In this document: in pieces, positions 8,001-14,865 of the stretch | How positions within the stretch are numbered: position 1 is the stretch's first letter | Layout: each line of letters opens with the position of its first letter | Assembly (NCBI GenBank): GCA_946498975.1 | Contig: CAMMQC010000014.1 | Span: 1-38,592 of the forward strand | From: an uncultured Mycoplasmatota bacterium | GTDB taxonomy: Bacteria > Bacillota_I > Bacilli_A > RF39 > UBA660 | Direction of reading: 5' to 3' | DNA length: 38,592 nt | The notes under the pieces: model-generated | Database searches by the model: none | What the model saw: only the letters and a program-made list of their open reading frames with translations | Told to the model about the DNA's origin: nothing | Position numbers and translations under genes: made by a program

Positions 8001-9374
8001 TCATGGTTTTAAATCATCTTCTAGCTTTTTAATAATTCCTGCTAAATCACTGTTATTTTTAATTTCTTGTTCAATTTTCTCAACGGAGTGCATAACTGTT
8101 GAATGATCCTTTCCTCCAAACTCTGTTCCTATCTTAGGAAAAGATTCACTTGTAAGTTTTCTACACAAATACATTGCAATTTGTCTTGGAAAAGCAATAT
8201 TACTACTTCTTTTCTTACTTCTAATATCTTCAACAGATATCTGAAAGTACTCTGCCACTATCTTTTGAATCCTAGTAATATCATTCTTTTCACTAAGTCC
8301 TTTACTAATAAAGTCTTTCAAAGCTTCAATAGCAAGATTTATATCTATCCTAGCCCCTCCCATAATAGTTGAATATGCAACAAGTCTAGTGATAGAGCCT
8401 TCTAGTTGTCTTACATCACTTCCCATATTAGAAGCAATGTATTCAATGACATCTTCTGGTATTTCTGCTTCAAAGTTACCTGCTATTATTTTCTTACGAA
8501 GAATCTCTTTCCTAAGTTCAAAATCAGGTGGGTAAATATTAACAGTAAGTCCCCAACAAAACCTTGTTCTAAGACGTTCCTCTAATAGTTTCAAGTCATT
8601 AGGAGACCTATCCGAAGAAATGATTATCTGTTTAGAATCATTATAAAGATTTGTAAAGGTATGGAAAAACTCTTGTTGAGTCTGTGTCGCCCCACCTAAG
8701 AACTGAATATCATCAATTATTAAGACATCAATATTTCTATATTTATTCTTAAAGAAGTCTATATAACTGAAATTAGTCCCCTTCTCGTCTTTCTTATTAA
8801 TACCAACAAAATCATCTCTAAACTGATCACTCGTAACATAAAGAACTCTTCTATTAGAATTTTCCACAATATAATTACCTATCGCATGCATCAAATGGGT
8901 CTTACCTAATCCACTATTTCCATAAATAAATAAAGGATTATACATCTTACCAGGATTTTCGGCAACAGATAAGGCAGCCGCTTGGGCAAACTTATTACTA
9001 CTACCTACTATAAAGTTTTCAAAATTATATTTGGGATTTAAATTAGATTGATTTTTAAAAGATTTGGGAACCCCCTCTTCTCTTACCGTTTCTTCCTCCT
9101 TCTCTTTTTCTATCTTTTTATTATCTATCTCATCAGGAAGTAAGAACTCTAAATCAAAGTTAGTCCCTGTTACTTTATTTAAAGCTACTCTAATAAGTTC
9201 AAAGTAATTATCCGATAAATGTTTTTTATGAATAGACATAGGTACTTCAATAGTCGCTACCCCATTATCTAATTCTACAAGTTTAACATCACTAAACCAA
9301 GTGTCGAAAGCTAGGGATGAAAGTTCATCTTTTATCTCTTTCAGAACATTTTGCCATAGAATTTCGACATTCAC
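8001..9374 (-). CDS. dnaA: Chromosomal replication initiator DnaA
   Basis: DnaA binds the origin boxes and opens the duplex. With the start at GTG 9374 it has 457 aa. Domain I is N-terminal (about 1-75), a charged linker follows (about 85-110), the AAA+ domain has Walker A GNSGLGKT (152-159) and Walker B VLIIDDIQF (217-225), and domain IV ends with the box-recognition motif GGKDHSTVMHS. The GTG is chosen because GGAGGTGAT, a near-perfect ribosome-binding site, lies 4 nt upstream; the in-frame GTG at 9389 would start inside that site. The promoter region contains a DnaA box, suggesting the usual self-repression. Confidence 0.98.
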   Translation of the reverse strand: MNVEILWQNVLKEIKDELSSLAFDTWFSDVKLVELDNGVATIEVPMSIHKKHLSDNYFELIRVALNKVTGTNFDLEFLLPDEIDNKKIEKEKEEETVREEGVPKSFKNQSNLNPKYNFENFIVGSSNKFAQAAALSVAENPGKMYNPLFIYGNSGLGKTHLMHAIGNYIVENSNRRVLYVTSDQFRDDFVGINKKDEKGTNFSYIDFFKNKYRNIDVLIIDDIQFLGGATQTQQEFFHTFTNLYNDSKQIIISSDRSPNDLKLLEERLRTRFCWGLTVNIYPPDFELRKEILRKKIIAGNFEAEIPEDVIEYIASNMGSDVRQLEGSITRLVAYSTIMGGARIDINLAIEALKDFISKGLSEKNDITRIQKIVAEYFQISVEDIRSKKRSSNIAFPRQIAMYLCRKLTSESFPKIGTEFGGKDHSTVMHSVEKIEQEIKNNSDLAGIIKKLEDDLKP

Positions 9375-9389
9375 CCTATCACCTCCCAC

Positions 9390-9657
9390 CTGAATTTCCT
9401 AAATTACCATTATAATACTCTAAATTTGTGGAAAAAGGAATAGGAATTTTTAATTTTTTAGTTTTCCACAATTTTTCGACAAAATTCTCCACAGTTTAAA
9501 TCGACAAATATCAACAAAAAATAGAGTTTTCCACATTTTCCACAAATTTTAAATCCACATGGTGAATAAAGTTTTCCACTTACTTGTGGAATTAGTGGAT
9601 AATATGTGTTAATATAGAAATGAAAGTGCATATTTGTAATATCAAGGGAGGTTCCAA
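9390..9657. other. oriC: main DnaA-box cluster
   Basis: The gap between the divergent dnaA and the next gene holds many DnaA-box-like 9-mers: TTTTCCACA at 9462-9470, 9527-9535 and 9536-9544 (the last two abutting head to tail); TTTTCCACA on the minus strand at 9427-9435; TTCTCCACA 9485-9493; AAATCCACA 9551-9559; TTTTCCACT 9572-9580; minus-strand AATTCCACA 9585-9593 and TTATCCACT 9594-9602. Most are TTTTCCACA rather than TTATCCACA. Boxes left of about 9580 mostly point one way and those right of it the other. Position beside dnaA and opposite gene orientation on the two sides support this as the origin. Confidence 0.9.
9409..9435 (-). promoter_or_regulatory. dnaA promoter with overlapping DnaA box
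   Basis: TATAAT on the minus strand at 9414-9409 lies about 35 bp upstream of the GTG start. A DnaA box (9427-9435) covers most of the expected -35 and spacer, a layout that would let DnaA block its own promoter. No clear -35 hexamer is visible. Confidence 0.55.
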
Positions 9658-10539
9658 ATGAAAGAATTAAACAAATTATTAGATAAAGAAAAAAGTCCAT
9701 TATTATCAAAGGAAGAACTAAAATTATTATTATTAGAAAGTTATAAGGGAATATTATCAAAAGAGATGATTGAATATCTAGACTCATTAATAGAATTAGA
9801 ATTTTCAGTTATAAAAGATTATATCGCCTTAGATAATAGAGAAATATTAACTGAGCTTTCTATTTTTCGTTATGCTTCAATTTACAATATTTATAATAGG
9901 ACTATCAAACTCATAAAGGAAAATAAATTACCCTTAGAAATAAATAAATTTGATAATCCTATTGATGTTAGAGAAAACTCTTTAAATCTTTCTTTTGTGA
10001 CAAAAAGTAAAAAAAGGATAAATGTATTTGAATATGATTACAATTATCATTCACCATACAGAAATAAAATTCCAGAATATTATTATAATAGAAGTTTGGG
10101 AGGAATAACCATATATCAAACTTTAGAAAGTAAAGAACGAATAAAAAAAGAAATTAATCTTATTCTTGGAAGATTAGAAAAATTATATGATAAAGATATA
10201 CCTATTAGAACGCTTATAGAAGAAGAATTAATTGGATATAATACTCCTTTTGAAAATAAAGTAAAAATAGGTTTATTAGAAAAAAGATTTACTGAACTAG
10301 ATTCTAAAAAAGATCTAACTGAAGAAGAAAAAGATGAAATAAAAGTAACAAATTATGCATCTGAAATTATATTAGATGATATGGGTTTAAAGGAAGAAGA
10401 TTTTACAACAGACAAAGAAGATTTTACAACAGACAAAGAAGATTTATTTAATTTGAGTAAGGAATTTACTAATTTAGAAGAAACAAAAGTAAAAAAATTT
10501 ACTAATTTAGAAATTAAAAGAAAAATTAAATATATTTAA
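9658..10539 (+). CDS. Uncharacterised 293-aa protein at the origin
   Basis: I do not recognise this protein. It starts with ATG after AAGGGAGGT, 8 nt upstream, so it is very likely translated. It is charged and mostly helical in appearance, with no signal peptide, no membrane segment and no familiar nucleotide-binding motif. A central aromatic patch (FEYDYNYHSPYRNKIPEYYY, about residues 123-142) stands out. Its C-terminal tail is low-complexity: EDFTTDK occurs twice in tandem, and FTNLE occurs twice further on. It lies between oriC and rpmH, directed away from dnaA, in a gap that is normally gene-free in Bacilli. The rpmH promoter starts 13 bp after its stop. A role in origin control is possible only by position. 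Confidence 0.8.
   Translation: MKELNKLLDKEKSPLLSKEELKLLLLESYKGILSKEMIEYLDSLIELEFSVIKDYIALDNREILTELSIFRYASIYNIYNRTIKLIKENKLPLEINKFDNPIDVRENSLNLSFVTKSKKRINVFEYDYNYHSPYRNKIPEYYYNRSLGGITIYQTLESKERIKKEINLILGRLEKLYDKDIPIRTLIEEELIGYNTPFENKVKIGLLEKRFTELDSKKDLTEEEKDEIKVTNYASEIILDDMGLKEEDFTTDKEDFTTDKEDLFNLSKEFTNLEETKVKKFTNLEIKRKIKYI
10396..10445 (+). repeat. 21-bp tandem repeat within the origin-side gene
   Basis: Two identical 21-bp copies (10396-10416 and 10417-10437) and the first 8 bp of a third encode EDFTTDK-EDFTTDK-ED. The number of copies is likely to vary between strains through slippage. Confidence 0.9.
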
Positions 10540-10551
10540 GGTAATAATTTC

Positions 10552-10581
10552 TTGACAAAGACAATCACTACCTATTATAAT
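10552..10581 (+). promoter_or_regulatory. rpmH promoter
   Basis: Perfect hexamers TTGACA (10552-10557) and TATAAT (10576-10581) are separated by 18 bp. It is the strongest-looking sigma-A-type promoter in the window and lies about 30 bp upstream of rpmH. Confidence 0.85.
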
Positions 10582-10611
10582 AATGTAGATTTCAAGTCTG
10601 GAGGTGTTATA

Positions 10612-10740
10612 ATGAAAAGAACATATCAACCAAACCAAAGAAGAAGAGCAAAGAAACATGGATTCTTCGCACGTAAAGCAAGTGCTGGTAATATTTTAAA
10701 TAGTCGTCGTAAGAAGGGACGCAAAGAATTAGTAAAATAA
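10612..10740 (+). CDS. rpmH: Ribosomal protein bL34
   Basis: This is a small basic protein of the large ribosomal subunit, 42 aa and slightly shorter than the usual 44. [20 protein letters not shown] is the conserved L34 opening, followed by an arginine/lysine-rich second half ending [11 protein letters not shown]. The ATG at 10612 is chosen because it begins the family's conserved MKRTYQPN and follows GGAGGTG by 6 nt; the open frame extends upstream but through the promoter. A short hairpin follows before rnpA, so some transcripts probably end there and keep L34 made in excess over the RNase P protein. Confidence 0.98.
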   Translation: MKRTYQPNQRRRAKKHGFFARKASAGNILNSRRKKGRKELVK

Positions 10741-10744
10741 AATT

Positions 10745-10767
10745 CACTGTTTTTGCAGTGTTTTTTT
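10745..10767 (+). terminator. Hairpin between rpmH and rnpA
   Basis: Arms CACTG and CAGTG (10745-10749, 10756-10760) are followed by seven T. The stem is short, so partial termination is likely, since rnpA has no other visible promoter. Confidence 0.65.
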
Positions 10768-10786
10768 AACTTTAGGACGTGATTAA

Positions 10787-11113
10787 ATGAACAAGAAGTA
10801 CATAGTAAAAGAAAGTAGAGTCTTTGATGAAGTAATAGAAACAGGTAAAAAGATTAAAAACTATAACTTCGTTATCTTTTATAAAGAAAAGAAAGATTCT
10901 CCTACTAAATATGGAATAACAGTTCCAAAGAAAGTAGGGAAGGCTCACATTAGAAATATGTTAAAAAGAAAAGTTAGAGCAATTATAAGAAACTATAACA
11001 AAAACTATGAAAAAAACTATAATTGTATTATAATAATAAGAAATAGCTGTCTAAAACTCTCTTATCAAGAACTATCTAGCAGCTTACAATATTTATTAGA
11101 TAAAATTAAGTAA
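10787..11113 (+). CDS. rnpA: Ribonuclease P protein component
   Basis: The basic protein partner of the RNase P ribozyme, which trims the 5' ends of tRNA precursors. The 108-aa length is typical. It shows the family's pattern: MNKKYIVKESRVFDEVIETGKK, FVIFYKEKKDSPTKYGITVPKKVGKAHIRNMLKRKVRAIIR (the RNR-type helix, here RNMLKRKVR) and a C-terminal YQELSSSLQYLL. It follows rpmH, as in nearly all bacteria, and precedes yidC by 10 bp. The ribosome-binding site is AGGACGTGAT. Confidence 0.97.
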   Translation: MNKKYIVKESRVFDEVIETGKKIKNYNFVIFYKEKKDSPTKYGITVPKKVGKAHIRNMLKRKVRAIIRNYNKNYEKNYNCIIIIRNSCLKLSYQELSSSLQYLLDKIK

Positions 11114-11123
11114 GGAGCATTAT

Positions 11124-12053
11124 ATGAAGAAAAGAAAAATAAAATCAAAAATTATCATTATAATAATGTTATTATTTCTATCAACAGGATGTACTACAAC
11201 TTTAGTAGATAAAGATAATAAAGCAGTACAAAATCCTGAAACAGGTCAATCATTAACAGAAAATATTTTATGTCAACCAGAAAACAAACAAACAAGAAAG
11301 TTATATGAAGAAAATGGTGTTAAATTAAAAGACTTACCAAAATGTTCAGAGTTTACACCAGGAGATACCGAATATGATGGTCTATGGACAGGAATATTTG
11401 TTAAACCACTAGCATTTTTAATCTTGACATTAGGTAAATATATAGGAAGTTTCGCACTTAGTATAATAATTATTACTATTATAATAAGATTAATACTATT
11501 CCCATTTACAAGAAAAATGGCTGTTCAAAGTGAAATGATGAAAAAAGCTTCCCCAGAACTTGCTAGAATTCAAAAGAAATATGAAGGTAAGACAGACCAA
11601 GATTCTATGTTAAAACAAAATCAAGAGATGATGATGGTCTACAAAAAATATAATTTTAATCCTTTAACAAGTTGTTTAATATCATTTATTCAACTACCAC
11701 TTTTATTTGCATTCTTAGAAGCAATAAATAGGGTACCAGCAATCTTTGAAGAAAACTTTTTAGGAATGCAATTAGGAACAACACCACTAGTAGGATTTGG
11801 AAGTGAAACATTCTATGCTTATATAATTCTTTTACTTATAATTGGTGGTTCAACAATCTTTATGTTTAAAACAACAAGTAATAGTGCAAGTGACCCATCA
11901 ATGAAGATGATGCCTATTATGATGAGTGTAATTATTATAATAACAGCATTCTTTATGCCATCTGCTTTAGGAATATATTGGTCAGTAGGTAATATATTCG
12001 CTATAGTTCAAAATATTGTTGTAATGAGGGGGATGAAAAAACATGATAAATAA
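11124..12053 (+). CDS. yidC: Membrane protein insertase YidC/SpoIIIJ (Oxa1 family)
   Basis: This insertase places membrane proteins into the lipid bilayer with or without SecYEG. The 309-aa protein begins with a lysine-rich hydrophobic signal ending in a lipobox-like LSTGC (Cys23), typical of the Bacilli SpoIIIJ/YqjG lipoprotein type. The first transmembrane pair starts near residue 90 (FLILTLGKYIGSFALSIIII), followed by the cytoplasmic loop RKMAVQSEMMKKASPELARIQKKY. Further segments end with the conserved ALGIYWSVGNIFAIVQ. The 3' end overlaps jag by 11 bp, indicating translational coupling. Hydrophilic-groove Arg of this family is probably within ITIIIRLILFPF. Confidence 0.96.
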   Translation: MKKRKIKSKIIIIIMLLFLSTGCTTTLVDKDNKAVQNPETGQSLTENILCQPENKQTRKLYEENGVKLKDLPKCSEFTPGDTEYDGLWTGIFVKPLAFLILTLGKYIGSFALSIIIITIIIRLILFPFTRKMAVQSEMMKKASPELARIQKKYEGKTDQDSMLKQNQEMMMVYKKYNFNPLTSCLISFIQLPLLFAFLEAINRVPAIFEENFLGMQLGTTPLVGFGSETFYAYIILLLIIGGSTIFMFKTTSNSASDPSMKMMPIMMSVIIIITAFFMPSALGIYWSVGNIFAIVQNIVVMRGMKKHDK

Positions 12054-12651
12054 ACATAATTACACTGGAAAAACATATGAAGAAGCAGTTAATAAAGCTA
12101 AAATTGATTTACAAGAATTAGAAGAAAACTTAATAATAAATACTAAAGAAGAAAAGAAAACACTTCTTTCTAAAAAAGTAGAGATAGAAGTAATAGAAAA
12201 AAGAGAAGTAAAAGAGTATTTAAAAAAAGTTATAAAGAGCCTTTTAAAAGATATGGGCTTTGATGTAGAAATAGAAATAACTGTTAATAATGATACTCCA
12301 ACTTATCGTCTATATTCTACTAACGATGCTTTATTAATAGGAAAAGATGGTAAGAATTTAAAAGCCTTAACAACTGTAGTAAACGCTATTCTTACAAAAG
12401 AAATAAATACTAACTATCGTTTCTTAATAGATGTTAGTGATTATAAAGAAAAAAATGATAGAAGAATAGAAAGACTTGCCAAAAAGTTAGCAAGAGAAGT
12501 AAAGATGACTAAAGTAGAAGTAAAAATGGATTCTATGAACTCATATCAAAGAAGACTTGTTCATAATATCTTAAATAATAACAAATATGTTTATACTGAA
12601 AGTGTAGGAGAAGAACCTAATCGCTGTGTTGTTATAAAACCTCGCGACTAG
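12043..12651 (+). CDS. jag: RNA-binding protein Jag/KhpB
   Basis: Jag/KhpB is a cytoplasmic RNA-binding protein linked to cell-wall growth and division control in Firmicutes. The 202-aa protein has the Jag N-terminal motif (YTGKTYEEAVNKA), a charged linker, a KH-type domain with the GKDGKNLKALTTVVN loop (about residues 104-118), and a C-terminal R3H domain (SYQRRLVHNIL with RCVVIKPRD). It overlaps yidC by 11 bp, the conserved arrangement. The stop codon lies inside a terminator hairpin, ending the rpmH-rnpA-yidC-jag unit. Confidence 0.96.
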   Translation: MINKHNYTGKTYEEAVNKAKIDLQELEENLIINTKEEKKTLLSKKVEIEVIEKREVKEYLKKVIKSLLKDMGFDVEIEITVNNDTPTYRLYSTNDALLIGKDGKNLKALTTVVNAILTKEINTNYRFLIDVSDYKEKNDRRIERLAKKLAREVKMTKVEVKMDSMNSYQRRLVHNILNNNKYVYTESVGEEPNRCVVIKPRD

Positions 12652-12660
12652 GTTTTTTTT
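12636..12660 (+). terminator. jag terminator
   Basis: AAAACCT and AGGTTTT arms (12636-12642, 12650-12656) surround a 7-nt loop and are followed by T residues to 12660. The jag stop codon lies across the loop and the second arm. Confidence 0.88.
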
Positions 12661-12701
12661 GTAAAGTTTTGACTAATTTTTAAAACTTTCCTTATTTAAC
12701 C

Positions 12702-12730
12702 TTTACAGCTTTAGAAAACCTCAATATAAT
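12702..12730 (+). promoter_or_regulatory. Promoter before the 243-aa gene and mnmE
   Basis: TTTACA (12702-12707) and TATAAT (12725-12730) with a 17-bp spacer, located just after the jag terminator. It probably drives the 243-aa gene, mnmE, mnmG and rsmG. Confidence 0.8.
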
Positions 12731-12763
12731 AATAAGACTGAAAAAAGGAAAGGAAGGTGTTAC

Positions 12764-13495
12764 ATGCAAGAAGAAGTAACAGAAAATATAAATGATTTAG
12801 AATTTTTAAAGTTAGCAATAACTACTGAAATAGATAAAATAAAAATTAATATAGAGGAATTGCTTGTCTATCCAAAAGTTCAAAACTATATTAGTTTAGT
12901 AGAAAAAAGAGAAAATTTAAAACAAAACAAAATTTACAAAGATCCATTAAGAGCAGATCTTAAAGATAAAATAGAAAAATTATTTATCGAATATAAAGAG
13001 GTCAAACAATATGAAGAAAATATAAGAACATTAAAATACTATAATGAGGCATTAAAAAAAATAGAAGATCTAATTTCAAAAAATGGTATTATATATAATA
13101 AAGAAAAAAATGATAAAAAATATTATTCTTGTAAAACAGTTTTAAAATATCTTTTAACTATCAAGAAAAGAGCAGGTTTACCTTTGCAGACTGATATTGA
13201 AGAATTAAATAGATATATATGTGCTGTAAGAAATAATCTTCAAACTTATATTCACTATGAAGATGATAAAAAAGTTGATGAAATTTTAAGTTTTAAGATA
13301 TATGAAAATCCTCATAATTATGATATAAAGAATGTAAGAGAACTACCATCTTTAGATTTAGAATATCTATATGAAACAGATAATTTAACCAAAAGAGAAA
13401 AAAAAGCTTTCTTTGGTAGAAATGCCTATAAAGCTTTAGGAATAGAAAAAGAAACTGATAATGTAAAAAGAATAGGAGCAAAGAAAAATGTCTGA
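12764..13495 (+). CDS. Uncharacterised 243-aa protein between jag and mnmE
   Basis: I do not recognise this protein. ATG follows AAGGAAGGTGTT, an excellent ribosome-binding site. It is soluble, rich in Lys and Glu, and largely helical, probably with coiled-coil stretches at 20-110. The YPKVQNYISLVEKRENL segment (about 37-53) resembles the YlbF/YmcA-type small helical proteins, but the length is different and I would not name it on that. The C-terminus (LTKREKKAFFGRNAYKALGI) is basic. It overlaps the mnmE start by 8 bp (ATGTCTGA), so it is translationally coupled to a tRNA-modification gene. No such gene sits here in Bacillus. Confidence 0.8.
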   Translation: MQEEVTENINDLEFLKLAITTEIDKIKINIEELLVYPKVQNYISLVEKRENLKQNKIYKDPLRADLKDKIEKLFIEYKEVKQYEENIRTLKYYNEALKKIEDLISKNGIIYNKEKNDKKYYSCKTVLKYLLTIKKRAGLPLQTDIEELNRYICAVRNNLQTYIHYEDDKKVDEILSFKIYENPHNYDIKNVRELPSLDLEYLYETDNLTKREKKAFFGRNAYKALGIEKETDNVKRIGAKKNV

Positions 13496-14843
13496 TACAA
13501 TAGTTGCAATTTCAACAAAATTAGGAGTAGGAGCGATATCCATAATAAGAGTAAGTGGTAAAGATTCTATAACTTTAGTAAATAAAATTTTTAGAGGAAA
13601 AGATTTAACTAAAGTAGAATCTCATACCATAAACTATGGTTTTATTAATAATGGCAAAGAAGATATAGATGAAGTATTAGTAACAGTTATGAGGTCTCCT
13701 AAAACTTTTACAAGAGAAGATGTAGTTGAAATAAATTATCATGGAGGAATCGCTACTACGCTTAGTATCTTTGAACTTTTAATAGAAAAAGGAGCAAGGA
13801 AAGCAGAAAGAGGGGAGTTTACTAAAAGAGCCTTTCTTAATGGTAGAATAGATTTAACCCAAGCTGAATCAGTAATGGACTTAATAGATAGTAAGACTGA
13901 TAATAGTAGAAAACTAGCATTATCATCCCTAGAAGGTTCCTTAAAAAAATATATTAATAGTTTTAGAGATAAATTAAAACATGTTATTGCAAACATTGAA
14001 GTAAATATAGATTATCCTGAGTACTATGATATAGAAGAAGTTACTAAGAAAGAATTAAAAGAAGTAATAACTGATCTTGAAAAAGACTTACAAAACTTAG
14101 TAAAAAAATCAGAAGAAAGACAAATTATTAAAAATGGTATTAAGACAATTATTATCGGTAGACCTAATGTAGGAAAGAGTAGTATTTTAAATAGATTCCT
14201 AAAAGAAGATAAAGCTATTGTTACTGATATTGAAGGAACAACAAGAGATATTGTTGAAGGAAGTATTATTTTTGATGGTATAGAATTATCTTTAATAGAT
14301 ACAGCAGGTATAAGAGATACCGATAACTTAGCAGAAAAAATAGGAGTAGAGAAGAGTTTATCTTTAATTGATAATGCTAACCTTATTATAGTAGTACTTA
14401 ACTCTAGTGAAGAGTTAAATGATAATGATAAGTTCATTTTAGATAAAGTAAAAGATAAAAATCCAATTATAGTTTTAAATAAGAATGATTTACCTAAGAA
14501 AATTGATACAGATAAGTTAGACTTTAAACATATTGTAAGCACTAATACTAATACCCTAGATGGAATAGAACCATTAAAAGAAGAGATAAAGAGTATGTTT
14601 AAACTATCAGAAATAAAAGAAGATGATTACACTTATCTTGCTAATGAAAGACAATTAACTCTTGCTAAAAAAGCCCTTAAGAGTTTAGGAGATGCTAAAG
14701 TTAGTTTAGAAAATAATGAACCTGTTGATATAATTGAAATAGACTTAAAAGAAGTATTTGATATCTTAGGTTCAATCACTGGAGAAAGTTATAGTGATGA
14801 ACTATTAGATGAGTTATTTGCAAACTTCTGTGTAGGAAAATAG
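13488..14843 (+). CDS. mnmE: tRNA uridine-5-carboxymethylaminomethyl modification GTPase MnmE
   Basis: MnmE with MnmG modifies the wobble uridine (U34) of certain tRNAs. The 451-aa protein has an N-terminal tetrahydrofolate-binding domain (IAISTKLGVGAISIIRVSG at about 7-24), a helical domain, and an inserted G domain with G1 GRPNVGKS (224-231), G2/G3 EGTTRDIVEG and DTAGIRDT, and G4 NKND. The C-terminal FCVGK keeps the conserved cysteine (Cys448). It begins within the last codons of the 243-aa gene and is followed by mnmG after 22 bp, so the pair is co-expressed. Confidence 0.98.
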   Translation: MSDTIVAISTKLGVGAISIIRVSGKDSITLVNKIFRGKDLTKVESHTINYGFINNGKEDIDEVLVTVMRSPKTFTREDVVEINYHGGIATTLSIFELLIEKGARKAERGEFTKRAFLNGRIDLTQAESVMDLIDSKTDNSRKLALSSLEGSLKKYINSFRDKLKHVIANIEVNIDYPEYYDIEEVTKKELKEVITDLEKDLQNLVKKSEERQIIKNGIKTIIIGRPNVGKSSILNRFLKEDKAIVTDIEGTTRDIVEGSIIFDGIELSLIDTAGIRDTDNLAEKIGVEKSLSLIDNANLIIVVLNSSEELNDNDKFILDKVKDKNPIIVLNKNDLPKKIDTDKLDFKHIVSTNTNTLDGIEPLKEEIKSMFKLSEIKEDDYTYLANERQLTLAKKALKSLGDAKVSLENNEPVDIIEIDLKEVFDILGSITGESYSDELLDELFANFCVGK

Positions 14844-14865
14844 AAAAAGAAAGACGTGATGTTAG

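Noticed and set aside
9458..9787. Minus-strand open frame across oriC (109 codons)
   Set aside because: Antisense to the oriC boxes and the 9658 gene, with no ribosome-binding site; hydrophobic shadow of AT-rich sequence.
14024..14542. Antisense open frame in mnmE (172 codons)
   Set aside because: Exact complement of well-conserved MnmE G-domain sequence; Leu/Ile/Ser-rich shadow without a ribosome-binding site.
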